Source: Clostridium sp. OS1-26
Lineage (GTDB): Bacteria > Bacillota > Clostridia > Clostridiales > Clostridiaceae
Reading direction: 5' to 3'
DNA length: 64,000 bases
Assembly (NCBI RefSeq): GCF_030915445.1
Contig: NZ_CP133264.1
Span: forward strand, 1,302,001 to 1,366,000
Shown: piece by piece, positions 1 through 7,825 of the stretch
Layout of the letters: each line of letters opens with the position of its first letter
Numbering within the stretch: the first letter of the stretch is position 1
Made by a program: the position numbers and the translations under genes
The notes under the pieces: model-generated
The model's input: only the letters and a program-made list of their open reading frames with translations
The model's database searches: none
Told to the model about the DNA's origin: nothing

Positions 1-10
1 TTAATAGTAT

Positions 11-46
11 AAAAAGCATGCAGTAGTTTAATTCTGCATGCTTTTT
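11..46. terminator. Bidirectional hairpin terminator after prs
   Basis: A perfect 13-bp stem, AAAAAGCATGCAG pairing with CTGCATGCTTTTT around a 10-nt loop, lies 10 bp past the prs stop codon. The flanking A and T runs make it usable as an intrinsic terminator from either side. Confidence 0.85.
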
Positions 47-56
47 AAATCAATTC

Positions 57-1016
57 CTAGTCCTCAAATAATTTACTTACTGAAATATCTTCATATATTC
101 TTTTAATTGCTTCTGCAAATACAGGCGCTACGGATAGTATCTTAAACTTATCTAACATTTTTTCTTCTGTTAAATCTATAGTATTTAACATTACCAATTC
201 CTTAATAGCTGATTCTTTTATTCTGTCTATTGCTGGACCTGATAACACGGCGTGAGTACAACAAGCATAAACTTCTTTTGCTCCCATTTGAACTAATGCA
301 TTAGCACCATTTGTTATAGTTCCTGCTGTATCTATCATATCATCTACTAGTATTACAGTTTTATCTTGTATATCGCCTATAACATTCATTATTTCTGATA
401 CATTCGCCTTTGGTCTTCTCTTATCAATAATAGCTATTGGCGCATGTAACTTATCTGCAAATTTTCTCGCTCTTGTTACACTTCCAAGGTCTGGTGAAAC
501 AACAACTATGTCTTCTCTTTCTGCAAATCCTTTTTGTATAAAGTATTTTGCTAAAATAGGCGCTCCCAATAAGTGATCTAGTGGTATATTAAAGTATCCT
601 TGGATCTGAGATGCATGTAAGTCCATTGTTAAAACTCTATCTGCTCCTGCGGCAGTTAATATGTCCGCAACAAGCTTTGCAGTGATTGGATCTCTTGCTT
701 TAGCTTTTCTGTCTTGTCTTGCATATCCATAATAAGGTATTACCGCTGTTATTCTTCCTGCTGAAGCTCTTTTAAATGCATCAATCATTATTAAAAGCTC
801 CATTAGATTATCATTTACAGGATTATTTGTAGATTGAACTACAAACACATCTGTACCTCTCACAGTTTCGTTGATGTTTGCTGATATCTCACCATCACTG
901 AACGTTGAAACTACAGCATCTCCAACAGATAATCCTAAAATACCTGCAATATCTTTTGCTAGTCCTGGATGAGAATTACCAGCAAAAATTTTAATATTTT
1001 TACCATGGGTTATCAT
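57..1016 (-). CDS. prs: Ribose-phosphate pyrophosphokinase
   Basis: This cytoplasmic enzyme makes PRPP from ribose 5-phosphate and ATP, feeding purine, pyrimidine, histidine and NAD synthesis. The 319-residue length is normal for bacterial class I enzymes. Visible motifs are the ATP/flexible-loop region [10 protein letters not shown] (about residues 95-104) and the PRPP-binding loop [10 protein letters not shown] (about 224-233). The start ATG has a GAGGA ribosome site 6-8 nt upstream. It lies 20 bp after glmU in the same direction, the usual glmU-prs pair of Firmicutes, and ends at a strong hairpin. The assignment is secure. Confidence 0.97.
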   Translation of the reverse strand: MITHGKNIKIFAGNSHPGLAKDIAGILGLSVGDAVVSTFSDGEISANINETVRGTDVFVVQSTNNPVNDNLMELLIMIDAFKRASAGRITAVIPYYGYARQDRKAKARDPITAKLVADILTAAGADRVLTMDLHASQIQGYFNIPLDHLLGAPILAKYFIQKGFAEREDIVVVSPDLGSVTRARKFADKLHAPIAIIDKRRPKANVSEIMNVIGDIQDKTVILVDDMIDTAGTITNGANALVQMGAKEVYACCTHAVLSGPAIDRIKESAIKELVMLNTIDLTEEKMLDKFKILSVAPVFAEAIKRIYEDISVSKLFED

Positions 1017-1036
1017 TATGAAATCCTCCTAAAATT

Positions 1037-2407
1037 TTATTTCTTTATTCCTTTTTTCTTTAACCAACCTTCTTTATTAACCTGTTTGCATCTTGCGATA
1101 GCTAAAGCCCCTTCTGGAACTTCATCAGTTATAGTTGATCCTGCTGCTATATAAGTATCCTTGTTAATTTTAACTGGAGCAACTAGATTTGTGTTGCAAC
1201 CAATAAATGCATTATCACCAATTACTGTTTTATACTTCTTTTGTCCATCGTAATTTACAACAACGGTTCCACAGCCGAAATTACACTTGCTTCCTATCTC
1301 AGCATCTCCTATATATGTTAAATGGGAAACCTTTGTTTCATCTCCTATAGTAGATTTTTTTATTTCAACAAAGTCTCCAATTCTAGCTGATTTACCTATA
1401 ACACTTTCAGGCCTTACATATGCGAATGGTCCTACTGTAGTTCCTTCACCTATCTTACTTTCTAATATTGTAGAACATTGTATTGTAACATTTTTATCTA
1501 TAATACTATCTTTTATCCTAGAATTAGAGTGAATAGTACAATTTTCTCCTATTACTGTTTTGCCTTGAATAACGTTACCTGGATATATTATAGTATCATT
1601 ACCTATTTCAACATCTGTATCTATATATGTGCAATCTGGATCAATTAGAGTAACTCCGTTGTCCATATGCATTTGGTTTATTCTCTTTCTCATAACCTTC
1701 TCAGCTTCTGAGAGTTGTACTCTGGAGTTTATTCCCATAGTTTCTTCAAAAGGTATCGGTAATGCTCCTATTTTTTCTCCTTCGTTTTTCAAGATTCCTA
1801 TAACGTCAGGCAAATAATATTCTCCTTGAGAATTATTATTATTTAATTTATCCAAACTATTAAGTAAGCTCTCTATGTCAAAACAATACATTCCTGCATT
1901 TATTTCATTAATTTTCATTTCTTCTTCAGTACAGTCTTTATGCTCTACTATTTTGCAAACTTCCTGATTGCTTTCTCTTAATACCCTGCCGTATCCATAA
2001 GGGTTATCTACTATTGAAGTTAATATAGTTGCTTTATAGTTTTTGTCACTATGAAAATCAAAAAGCTTTTCCACTGTGCTTTTCGTAATTAAAGGAGCAT
2101 CCCCTGTAAATATTGCTACGGTACCTTTCTTTCCCTTTAAAAATTCCTTTGCACACATAACAGCATGACCAGTTCCAAGCTGCTTATCTTGCAATGAATA
2201 GTTTACAGTTCTATTGGTAGTAGCATCCTTTACTTTATCTGCTCCTCTGCCTATAATTACATTTATGTCATTTACTTTTGTTTCTTTTACTGTATCTATT
2301 ACAACGTTTACCATTTCTTTTCCACATATTTTATGAAGTACCTTGGGCGTGGAAGATTTCATCCTTTTTCCTTCTCCAGCGGCTAATATTATAGCACAAT
2401 TATACAT
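1037..2407 (-). CDS. glmU: Bifunctional GlmU (UDP-GlcNAc pyrophosphorylase/acetyltransferase)
   Basis: GlmU acetylates glucosamine 1-phosphate and then uridylates it to UDP-GlcNAc, the precursor of peptidoglycan and teichoic acid linkage units. The 456-residue protein begins with the nucleotidyltransferase signature LAAGEGKRM (residues 8-16). From about residue 250 it becomes a left-handed beta-helix with isoleucine-rich hexapeptide repeats. It is full length. It is followed after 20 bp by prs and is probably cotranscribed with it. In many relatives spoVG lies directly upstream; here about 1.6 kb of other DNA separates them. Confidence 0.97.
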   Translation of the reverse strand: MYNCAIILAAGEGKRMKSSTPKVLHKICGKEMVNVVIDTVKETKVNDINVIIGRGADKVKDATTNRTVNYSLQDKQLGTGHAVMCAKEFLKGKKGTVAIFTGDAPLITKSTVEKLFDFHSDKNYKATILTSIVDNPYGYGRVLRESNQEVCKIVEHKDCTEEEMKINEINAGMYCFDIESLLNSLDKLNNNNSQGEYYLPDVIGILKNEGEKIGALPIPFEETMGINSRVQLSEAEKVMRKRINQMHMDNGVTLIDPDCTYIDTDVEIGNDTIIYPGNVIQGKTVIGENCTIHSNSRIKDSIIDKNVTIQCSTILESKIGEGTTVGPFAYVRPESVIGKSARIGDFVEIKKSTIGDETKVSHLTYIGDAEIGSKCNFGCGTVVVNYDGQKKYKTVIGDNAFIGCNTNLVAPVKINKDTYIAAGSTITDEVPEGALAIARCKQVNKEGWLKKKGIKK

Positions 2408-3033
2408 TATAACACCTCTTTATGGTCATAAACCTACATTTTTCTACTCTATATTATACGAACATCCCTTAAATATTATATTTTATATAGATATTATTTT
2501 CAACCTTATCATGAATATATTTGCATTAAGTTCTAATATTGAATTTTATTTTTAGCTTTTATAATGTAAACTCGGTTAAAATTTTTTCTAAGTGTCTTAC
2601 ATACCTTTCTTCTTAGCATCTTTATATACCTGGATAAAACCTAAAATCTTTGTCTTGAATGTGATTGAGCTTCGTAATAAACATAAATTTCAAAAGTCAA
2701 GTGAATATCATAAAATAACCTTTTTTTATCGTGAAATAAAAAATTATAGTTTATACATCATTTACGACTTTAAAAAGGGTATTTTATGACAATCTGCTTT
2801 ACATAGCTTTTATATTTACTTAAAATTACTTTATAAAGCTTTATATTGTTTTACTACTTTCACAAATGCTCGAGTATTATTCTATTTATTTATAAAATTT
2901 TTAAAACAAGAGTCATATTTTAAGAAGCCAAAGTTATCGTAGCTACCAAATTCGCTATAATGGGTGTAATTAAGCATATGAATTACCCTAAGACAAGCTA
3001 TATAAACTATATTAGATATTTGGAGGTATAATT
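2408..3033. other. Intergenic region upstream of glmU and of the secreted SH3 gene
   Basis: This very AT-rich 626-bp stretch has no convincing gene. A short open frame at 2592-2789 lacks a ribosome site and has biased, low-complexity codons, so I do not call it. A TATAAT box at 2956-2961 is a plausible -10 for the downstream secreted protein. Just after it, GGGTGTAATT and AATTACCC can pair into a small leader hairpin (about 2962-2990). Confidence 0.4.
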
Positions 3034-3396
3034 ATGAAAAATAATATAAAGTTATTTACAACAAGTTTAGTGTTAGGTGGTTGCTTGTTAACTTCAATTA
3101 CAGTAAGTGCATCACCTATAAATTCACCTAATGAAAGTGGAGTGTCTCAAAACAAAGATATAGTCTCTCAAACTTCCGCAAATTATGCTACAACTGAAAG
3201 AACTCCAGTGATTCTCCAACAAGATACTCCTTATAGAAGAGATCCTAGTAGTTTTGCCCCTACAGGCTATATCCCTAAAGGAACTCTTGTTTTTAGAACT
3301 TATGTATCCTATAATGGATATTATAATGTTACTTTTCCTAATAGCTCTGGTAATCTGGAAATGGGATATGTAGACCATACATTTTTAGGGCTTTAA
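3034..3396 (+). CDS. Small secreted protein with SH3-like domain
   Basis: The 120-residue product starts with a typical Sec signal peptide: KNNIK, a hydrophobic core, then a probable cleavage after VSA at about residue 26. The mature part has a low-complexity Ser/Asn linker. It then has a C-terminal region of about 65 residues with the pattern of a bacterial SH3 domain (short strands, 'YNGYYNVTF', 'GYVDHTFL'). Such domains often bind cell-wall peptides. A strong GGAGGT lies 7 nt before the ATG. It stands alone between glmU and spoVG beside transposase debris, so it may have arrived with a rearrangement. The exact function is unknown. Confidence 0.7.
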   Translation: MKNNIKLFTTSLVLGGCLLTSITVSASPINSPNESGVSQNKDIVSQTSANYATTERTPVILQQDTPYRRDPSSFAPTGYIPKGTLVFRTYVSYNGYYNVTFPNSSGNLEMGYVDHTFLGL

Positions 3397-3435
3397 AAAT
3401 AACAACTCATCTTAAAATGAGCCATATTATTCATA

Positions 3436-3478
3436 AGAGGCTGTTGCGAAATTAAAATTTTGCAGCAGCCCTTTTTTA
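3436..3478 (+). terminator. Hairpin, terminator or insertion-sequence end
   Basis: GGCTGTTGC pairs with GCAGCAGCC (one G-U pair) around an AT loop, followed by CTTTTTT. It can terminate the secreted-protein gene. The sequence also resembles the terminal repeat of clostridial IS1182-type elements, and an IS1182-like transposase fragment starts directly after it. Confidence 0.6.
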
Positions 3479-3666
3479 TGTATAAAAAAGCTAAATCAAA
3501 TAACATAGAGTTCTCAAAAGCATTCAACAAACTTCGCCAGGAGCCTGATACGAATATCAAAAACCTGAGCGGTATAAGGCTTAGAATGAATAGATCAATA
3601 CAATCGGAAGGTGTATTTACCTTTTTGATAGGGGCTAATATGACTACAGTTGGTATGATAAATTAA
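3478..3666 (+). pseudogene. IS1182-like transposase fragment (C-terminal part)
   Basis: The frame reads through a segment ending in IRLRMNRSIQSEGVF. This closely resembles the conserved C-terminal region of IS1182-family DDE transposases (LRMNRSIQxEGxFG). After EGVF the match ends and the frame stops soon after. About 90% of a transposase is missing, and no start codon with a ribosome site is present. It is best read as an internally deleted relic lying next to an IS-end-like hairpin. The family match is from memory of the motif, not from a search. Confidence 0.65.
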
Positions 3667-3696
3667 CAGATGACTGGTTTAATTTAAATGTTTAAA

Positions 3697-3864
3697 CTAA
3701 TTTATTATTGCTTTTGATGTGTATTGTGATGTTAAACAACGTGATTCTCTTTTTTTCTCAAACATTTTTCTCAATTCTTTTGATGTGGTAAAAAACATAT
3801 ATCTATGTTTTACATTTATTAATCTATCTGTAATTTCTTCTGACCAATAGCCGTATCTTATTTT
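3697..3864 (-). pseudogene. Possible transposase remnant (IS91/Y2-like)
   Basis: On the minus strand one frame stays open for 55 codons. It contains LINVKHRYMFFTTSKELRKMF, similar to the segment 'HRHxVFTxPEELRxxF' seen in putative transposases with an N-terminal zinc-binding domain. There is no start codon with a ribosome site, and the flanks do not extend the similarity. I read it as a decayed fragment. Confidence is moderate because the piece is short. Confidence 0.4.
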
Positions 3865-4011
3865 TCACTTAGTGCTGTAAATAAGTTTTTCATAGCCCTC
3901 TCGGGCATTTTTTCAAGTCAAAAAAGAAAACTTCTATATAACAAAAACTCTATCAACCGGGTTAAAAATTTAACGTACCTCTGTAAAAATATACCTATTA
4001 ATAGTCTGAAA

Positions 4012-4049
4012 AATAATAAAAAGGAGTAGCTATACTCCTTTTTATTATT
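4012..4049 (-). terminator. Intrinsic terminator of spoVG
   Basis: A perfect 17-bp stem, AATAATAAAAAGGAGTA with TACTCCTTTTTATTATT around a 4-nt loop, overlaps the last codon and stop of spoVG. A T-rich tract follows on the minus strand. Confidence 0.8.
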
Positions 4050-4335
4050 CTTCCGTAATTTGCTCGGAAGCAACCTCTTCATTTTTTACTTTTTCAAACT
4101 CTTCTAGAATAGATTTTTGTATTTTTTCTCTTGTTTGAGTGTTAATTGGATGTGCAATGTCTTTAAATTCTCCATCAGGAGTCTTTCTGCTTGGCATTGC
4201 TATAAAAAGACCATTTTGGCCTTCTATAACCTTTATATCGTGAACTACAAATTCATTATCAAAGGTTACTGAAACTATAGCTTTCATCTTACCTTCAGCA
4301 GCAATTTTTCTTACTCTAACGTCTGTAATTTGCAT
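4045..4335 (-). CDS. spoVG: SpoVG, RNA/DNA-binding regulator
   Basis: SpoVG is a small nucleic-acid-binding regulator first found through its role in sporulation septation. It is abundant in most Firmicutes. The 96 residues begin [11 protein letters not shown] and include the conserved [11 protein letters not shown] and [20 protein letters not shown], which are diagnostic. A GGAGGTGG site lies 8 nt before the start. A sigma-H-type promoter is visible upstream. It lies downstream of purR in the same direction but appears to have its own promoter. Confidence 0.96.
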   Translation of the reverse strand: MQITDVRVRKIAAEGKMKAIVSVTFDNEFVVHDIKVIEGQNGLFIAMPSRKTPDGEFKDIAHPINTQTREKIQKSILEEFEKVKNEEVASEQITEE

Positions 4336-4370
4336 ATAAAATCCACCTCCAAGATGCTTATGTATATATT

Positions 4371-4395
4371 ATTCTCTACATTTTATATTTTTCCT
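4371..4395 (-). promoter_or_regulatory. Candidate sigma-H promoter of spoVG
   Basis: On the minus strand, AGGAAAA (complement of 4389-4395), an 11-nt spacer and AGAGAAT (complement of 4371-4377) match the sigma-H pattern AGGAWWW-N11-12-RNNGAAT. The classical spoVG gene of Bacillus is sigma-H dependent, so the location agrees with known biology. The call is by inspection only. Confidence 0.6.
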
Positions 4396-4437
4396 TCTTT
4401 ATTTTGTTAAAAATTAATAAATTTTTTGAAAATTATA

Positions 4438-5253
4438 TTATTTAAACATTTTAGAAGGAAATAACAATGCTTCTCCATTTTCATCAATACCTTTAAAATC
4501 TACTATTGATACATAATCTTGAATAAGTTTCTTAGGCGTTTCCACATTATCAATCAGTACACCTATCCCTAATAGTTCACTGTCAAATTCTTTCAATAAA
4601 TCTATTATACCTGATGCTGTACCTCCAGCCTTCATAAAATCATCTATAAATATACACTTACTTCCCTTATTCATTGCCTTTTTAGATAGGGACATATTTT
4701 GAATTCTCCCGGTAGATCCTGAAACATAATTTATACTCAAAGTTGATCCTTCGGTAACCTTTGTTTCTCTTCTAACTACTACCAATTGAACTCCGAGCAT
4801 TTTAGCCACTTCATAAGCTAGTGGAATTCCTTTAGTCTCCACTGTAACTACATAATCGACATTTTTATCAATAAATGATGCAGCAAGTATAACACCTGCT
4901 GTTTGTATAATCTGAGGGTTAAACATTAAATCAGTCATGTATAAAAAATTGCCTGGTATTATTCTTTCTCTATTTTTCAAAATAATACATAGTTTTTCAG
5001 CAAATTCCTTAATTTTTTCATTAGATAGTCCGCATACATACTTAACTCCTCCAGCAGCGCCAGATATAGTTTCAACTCTCCCCATACTAAGCTTCATTAA
5101 AATATCCTTGACTACAACTAAATCTTCACTTATTGTAGACTTAGCAGCGTTAAACATATCAGTAAAATTATTTAAGTTTATAATTTTATTTGGATTCTCT
5201 ATTAATATTTTTGTTATGGCTGCAACCCTTTGATTTCTACTAAATTTATCCAT
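4438..5253 (-). CDS. purR: PurR-type purine operon repressor
   Basis: PurR of Gram-positive bacteria represses purine synthesis genes and is released by PRPP. The protein of about 271 residues has an N-terminal winged helix (residues about 1-75). A phosphoribosyltransferase-like effector domain follows, with the PRPP loop IDDFMKAGGTA near residues 203-213. Several in-frame starts lie close together; the ATG of MDKFSRN is favoured because AGGTGA lies 5-6 nt upstream. It sits upstream of spoVG and divergent from murC, a common clostridial arrangement. Confidence 0.93.
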   Translation of the reverse strand: MDKFSRNQRVAAITKILIENPNKIINLNNFTDMFNAAKSTISEDLVVVKDILMKLSMGRVETISGAAGGVKYVCGLSNEKIKEFAEKLCIILKNRERIIPGNFLYMTDLMFNPQIIQTAGVILAASFIDKNVDYVVTVETKGIPLAYEVAKMLGVQLVVVRRETKVTEGSTLSINYVSGSTGRIQNMSLSKKAMNKGSKCIFIDDFMKAGGTASGIIDLLKEFDSELLGIGVLIDNVETPKKLIQDYVSIVDFKGIDENGEALLFPSKMFK

Positions 5254-5467
5254 AATCATCACCTATTCACTTTAAAATTTACGAATATTTTTTTAAAATT
5301 ATATCCTATTATTCATATTTTATTCTAAAAAAACTATATAAGCAATAACTTTATTATCTTGCCTCATATATGCGAAAGTTCAAAATAAAATTTAACAATT
5401 GTGTTTTTTGGCTAATTTTTGTATATAATTATTAAATGAAGTTATTTAATTAAAGGAGCTGATTCTA

Positions 5468-6847
5468 ATGTCATTTGATTTTATAAACGATAAAAATAAA
5501 AATATACACTTTATAGGTATAGGCGGTATAAGTATGAGCGGCCTAGCTGAAATTTTATTAAACAGAAACTTTAAAGTGTCAGGCTCTGATATGAAGGCTT
5601 CACCTATAACTGATGCTCTATCAGCCAGAGGTGCTGAGATTCATATAGGCCAAAAGAAAGATAACATAAATAAAGATATAGACTTAGTAGTATATACTGC
5701 TGCCATATCTGAAGACAATCCTGAACTAATACGAGCTAAAGAACTAAACATACTAACTATAACTAGAGCTGAATTTTTAGGCAGCATAATGAAAGGCCAT
5801 AAATTTAATATAGCTATATCTGGAACACATGGAAAAACTACAACAACCTCAATGGTTTCTCATATATGTCTAGATGCTGATTTAGATCCTACTATACTTG
5901 TAGGTGGACAGCTTGATGCTATAAATGGAAACGTACGCCCAGGCAATAGTGACTATTTTATAACAGAAGCTTGCGAGTACAAAGGTTCCTTCCTTGAGTT
6001 TTTTCCTTATATAGGAGTAATACTAAATATAGATGCAGATCATCTAGACTATTATAAGGATATTGATGATATTGAAAATGCATTTATAAAATTCGCTAAG
6101 CTTATTCCTAATGATGGCTACTTAGTTTGCTATGCTGAAGATGAAAGAATGAAAAATGTGATTTCTCAATCAAACTGCAACGTAATTACTTATGGAGTTA
6201 ATTCCGGTGATGTTGTGGCAAAAAATATTGTATTTAACGAAAAGGGATGTGCTTACTTCGATGTATATAGAGGTGAATCAAAACTTTTATCTATACAGCT
6301 AAATATCCCTGGTAAGCATAACGTTTTGAATGCCCTTGCAAGTATATGTTCTGCTTTAAGTCTTAATATACCTTATGAAAATATAGTAGATGGCTTACAA
6401 AGCTACAAAGGTACTCATAGAAGATTTGAACTAAAAGGAATAAAAAATGGAGTTACTGTTGTTGACGACTATGCTCACCATCCAACAGAAGTTAAAGCTA
6501 CATTGAGTGCAGCTAAGAACTATCCTCATAAGAAAATGTTCTGCGTATTTCAACCACACACCTACTCAAGAACAATAAATCTTTTTAAGGAATTTAGTGA
6601 AGCTTTTGATGGTGTGGATGAACTTATATTAGCAGATATATATGCTGCAAGAGAGAAAGATACTGGTATTGTAAGCTCTTCTATGCTTGCAGACAAAGTG
6701 AAAGAAAGAGGCGTAAAATGCTCTAACATCCATAGCTTCGATGAAATAGTATCTTATCTAAATAAAAATTTAGATAATGGTGATATTCTTTTAACTGTTG
6801 GTGCAGGAGACGTCTTCAAAATAGGAGAAATGTATCTTAAAAATTAA
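5468..6847 (+). CDS. murC: UDP-N-acetylmuramate--L-alanine ligase
   Basis: MurC adds L-alanine to UDP-MurNAc with ATP, the first step of the peptidoglycan stem peptide. The 459-residue protein shows the N-terminal Rossmann motif [11 protein letters not shown] (17-27), the Mur ligase P-loop GTHGKTTTT (119-127), and the C-terminal domain with [16 protein letters not shown] precedes the ATG by 7 nt. It is divergent from purR and full length. Confidence 0.97.
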   Translation: MSFDFINDKNKNIHFIGIGGISMSGLAEILLNRNFKVSGSDMKASPITDALSARGAEIHIGQKKDNINKDIDLVVYTAAISEDNPELIRAKELNILTITRAEFLGSIMKGHKFNIAISGTHGKTTTTSMVSHICLDADLDPTILVGGQLDAINGNVRPGNSDYFITEACEYKGSFLEFFPYIGVILNIDADHLDYYKDIDDIENAFIKFAKLIPNDGYLVCYAEDERMKNVISQSNCNVITYGVNSGDVVAKNIVFNEKGCAYFDVYRGESKLLSIQLNIPGKHNVLNALASICSALSLNIPYENIVDGLQSYKGTHRRFELKGIKNGVTVVDDYAHHPTEVKATLSAAKNYPHKKMFCVFQPHTYSRTINLFKEFSEAFDGVDELILADIYAAREKDTGIVSSSMLADKVKERGVKCSNIHSFDEIVSYLNKNLDNGDILLTVGAGDVFKIGEMYLKN

Positions 6848-6869
6848 AAAATATACCTATGCGTAAAAT

Positions 6870-6910
6870 CCTCCAATATGGTAATAATATAACTTATAAC
6901 CTGTTGGAGG
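6870..6910 (+). promoter_or_regulatory. Hairpin covering the ribosome site of the following gene
   Basis: CCTCCAA (6870-6876) can pair perfectly with TTGGAGG (6904-6910), which contains the Shine-Dalgarno sequence of the gene starting at 6919. The fold would hide the ribosome site. The arrangement is seen directly; a regulatory role is inference. Confidence 0.4.
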
Positions 6911-6918
6911 TGTTTTCT

Positions 6919-7233
6919 ATGAAAAACTTTTTGATATCTGCTGTAGTAGATATTATTTTAATTTTTATTTCCTATTTTTTGTTTAAAAACATAATTAGTG
7001 GTCCTACACGTCACAGACTTTATGAAAAGTTCTTTGGTTCCTTTGCTAAATTTGTAATTTATACATTTATAGCAACTATAATTATAACAGGCGTTACTGC
7101 CTTAATCCTTTATAGAACCTGGTACATAGCTTATATTAATATATTAGCACCAGCATTGGTTTCTATACTAGTAGGATTTCTTATGTCAACTGTTCCTACA
7201 CGAGGTGCAGGAGATGAAAAGAGCAAACAATAA
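6919..7233 (+). CDS. Small membrane protein, unknown function
   Basis: The 104-residue product has three hydrophobic stretches (about residues 5-25, 42-66 and 72-92), so it is an integral membrane protein. I chose the ATG at 6919 because TTGGAGG lies 8 nt upstream; the upstream in-frame codons are probably leader RNA. It resembles short uncharacterised proteins found after murC in clostridia. The basic loop around residues 28-36 suggests the first helix exits toward the cytoplasm. A hairpin terminator follows. No specific function can be assigned. Confidence 0.7.
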   Translation: MKNFLISAVVDIILIFISYFLFKNIISGPTRHRLYEKFFGSFAKFVIYTFIATIIITGVTALILYRTWYIAYINILAPALVSILVGFLMSTVPTRGAGDEKSKQ

Positions 7234-7249
7234 TTTTTAAAATTTATAA

Positions 7250-7287
7250 ATAACTGATAGCAGTTAAGTAACAAATCTATCAGTTAT
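7250..7287 (+). terminator. Hairpin terminator
   Basis: ATAACTGATAG pairs with CTATCAGTTAT around a 16-nt loop, followed by TTTATTTAT. It closes the transcript of the small membrane protein. Confidence 0.65.
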
Positions 7288-7304
7288 TTTATTTATACTC
7301 ACTA

Positions 7305-7333
7305 TTGCTTTTTTCCAAAATATAGTATATAAT
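7305..7333 (+). promoter_or_regulatory. Promoter of the tRNA-Pro gene
   Basis: TTGCTT (7305-7310), a 17-nt spacer and TATAAT (7328-7333) precede the tRNA start by 11 bp, a typical vegetative promoter placement. Confidence 0.65.
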
Positions 7334-7344
7334 ATTAAATATAC

Positions 7345-7420
7345 CGGGGTGTGGCGCAGATGGGAGCGCGCGTGGTTTGGGACCATGAGGTCGCAGGTTC
7401 AATCCCTGTCACCCCGACCA
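7345..7420 (+). tRNA. tRNA-Pro (anticodon TGG)
   Basis: The 76-nt gene folds into a regular cloverleaf. It has a perfect acceptor stem CGGGGTG/CACCCCG with C1-G72 and A73, typical of bacterial proline tRNAs. The D stem is GCGC/GCGC, the anticodon stem CGTGG/CCATG with loop TTTGGGA, the variable loop AGGTC, and the T arm GCAGG/CCTGT with TTCAATC. CCA is encoded. Confidence 0.96.
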
Positions 7421-7422
7421 TT

Positions 7423-7450
7423 GAGTTACTAATATCTAGTAACTCTTTTT
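7423..7450 (+). terminator. Terminator after tRNA-Pro
   Basis: GAGTTACTA and TAGTAACTC form a perfect 9-bp stem with a 5-nt loop followed by TTTTT. It lies between the two tRNA genes, so the second tRNA would need read-through or a hidden promoter. Confidence 0.75.
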
Positions 7451-7471
7451 GCATTAAACACTAATATTTGT

Positions 7472-7547
7472 CAGGGTGTAGCGCAGTTGGTAGCTCGCTT
7501 GCTTCGAGAGCAAGAGGTCGCAAGTTCAAATCTTGTCACTCCGACCA
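7472..7547 (+). tRNA. Proline-type tRNA body with CGA anticodon
   Basis: The 76-nt cloverleaf has anticodon stem CTTGC/GCAAG and loop TTCGAGA, giving anticodon CGA, which reads the serine codon UCG. The short variable loop AGGTC, C1-G72 and A73 are those of the neighbouring tRNA-Pro. Serine tRNAs have a long variable arm and normally G73. Two stem defects are visible, A2-C71 in the acceptor and C11-T24 in the D stem. T loop TTCAAAT, D-loop GG and encoded CCA are intact. Automatic tools would call it tRNA-Ser; its aminoacylation is unclear. It is either a chimeric tRNA or a degenerating copy of tRNA-Pro. Confidence 0.85.
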
Positions 7548-7548
7548 T

Positions 7549-7587
7549 AAATACGTGGTAGATAAAATTTATCACGTATTTTTTTAT
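7549..7587 (+). terminator. Terminator after the second tRNA
   Basis: AAATACGTG pairs with CACGTATTT, extended inside by GATAAA/TTTATC, and is followed by a T run. Confidence 0.75.
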
Positions 7588-7599
7588 AAGATTGAACTT

Positions 7600-7656
7600 A
7601 GGCATCTTTTAAAAAATAACTAGTCTGTATACTAGCCTATTTTCTTTCAGATGCCT
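7600..7656. repeat. Short palindromic repeat, AGGCATCT family copy 1
   Basis: The 57-bp unit begins AGGCATCT and ends AGATGCCT, with a nested AACTAGT/ACTAG pair in the middle, so the whole unit folds into one hairpin. A second near-complete copy lies at 47101-47159 and a one-ended copy at 9325-9373. It looks like a miniature non-autonomous mobile element. Confidence 0.6.
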
Positions 7657-7825
7657 TATTTTACAAATTAATAGGTATTATCAGCATCTATAATAATACC
7701 TACCTTAAATTTTTCATTTTTGAGCAATTGAGCAATTATCAGAAATTGGGTTAATGTTTTAAATTTAGAGTAAATTATAAATAATATGGTATAATATAAA
7801 TTATTACTTATAAGGAGTTGTTAGC

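Noticed and set aside
2592-2789. 65-codon open frame between glmU and the SH3 gene
   Set aside because: No ribosome site, low-complexity composition expected from AT-rich non-coding DNA, and no recognisable motif.
7472-7547. Ordinary tRNA-Ser(CGA)
   Set aside because: The long variable arm required for serine tRNAs is absent, and the identity positions are those of tRNA-Pro.
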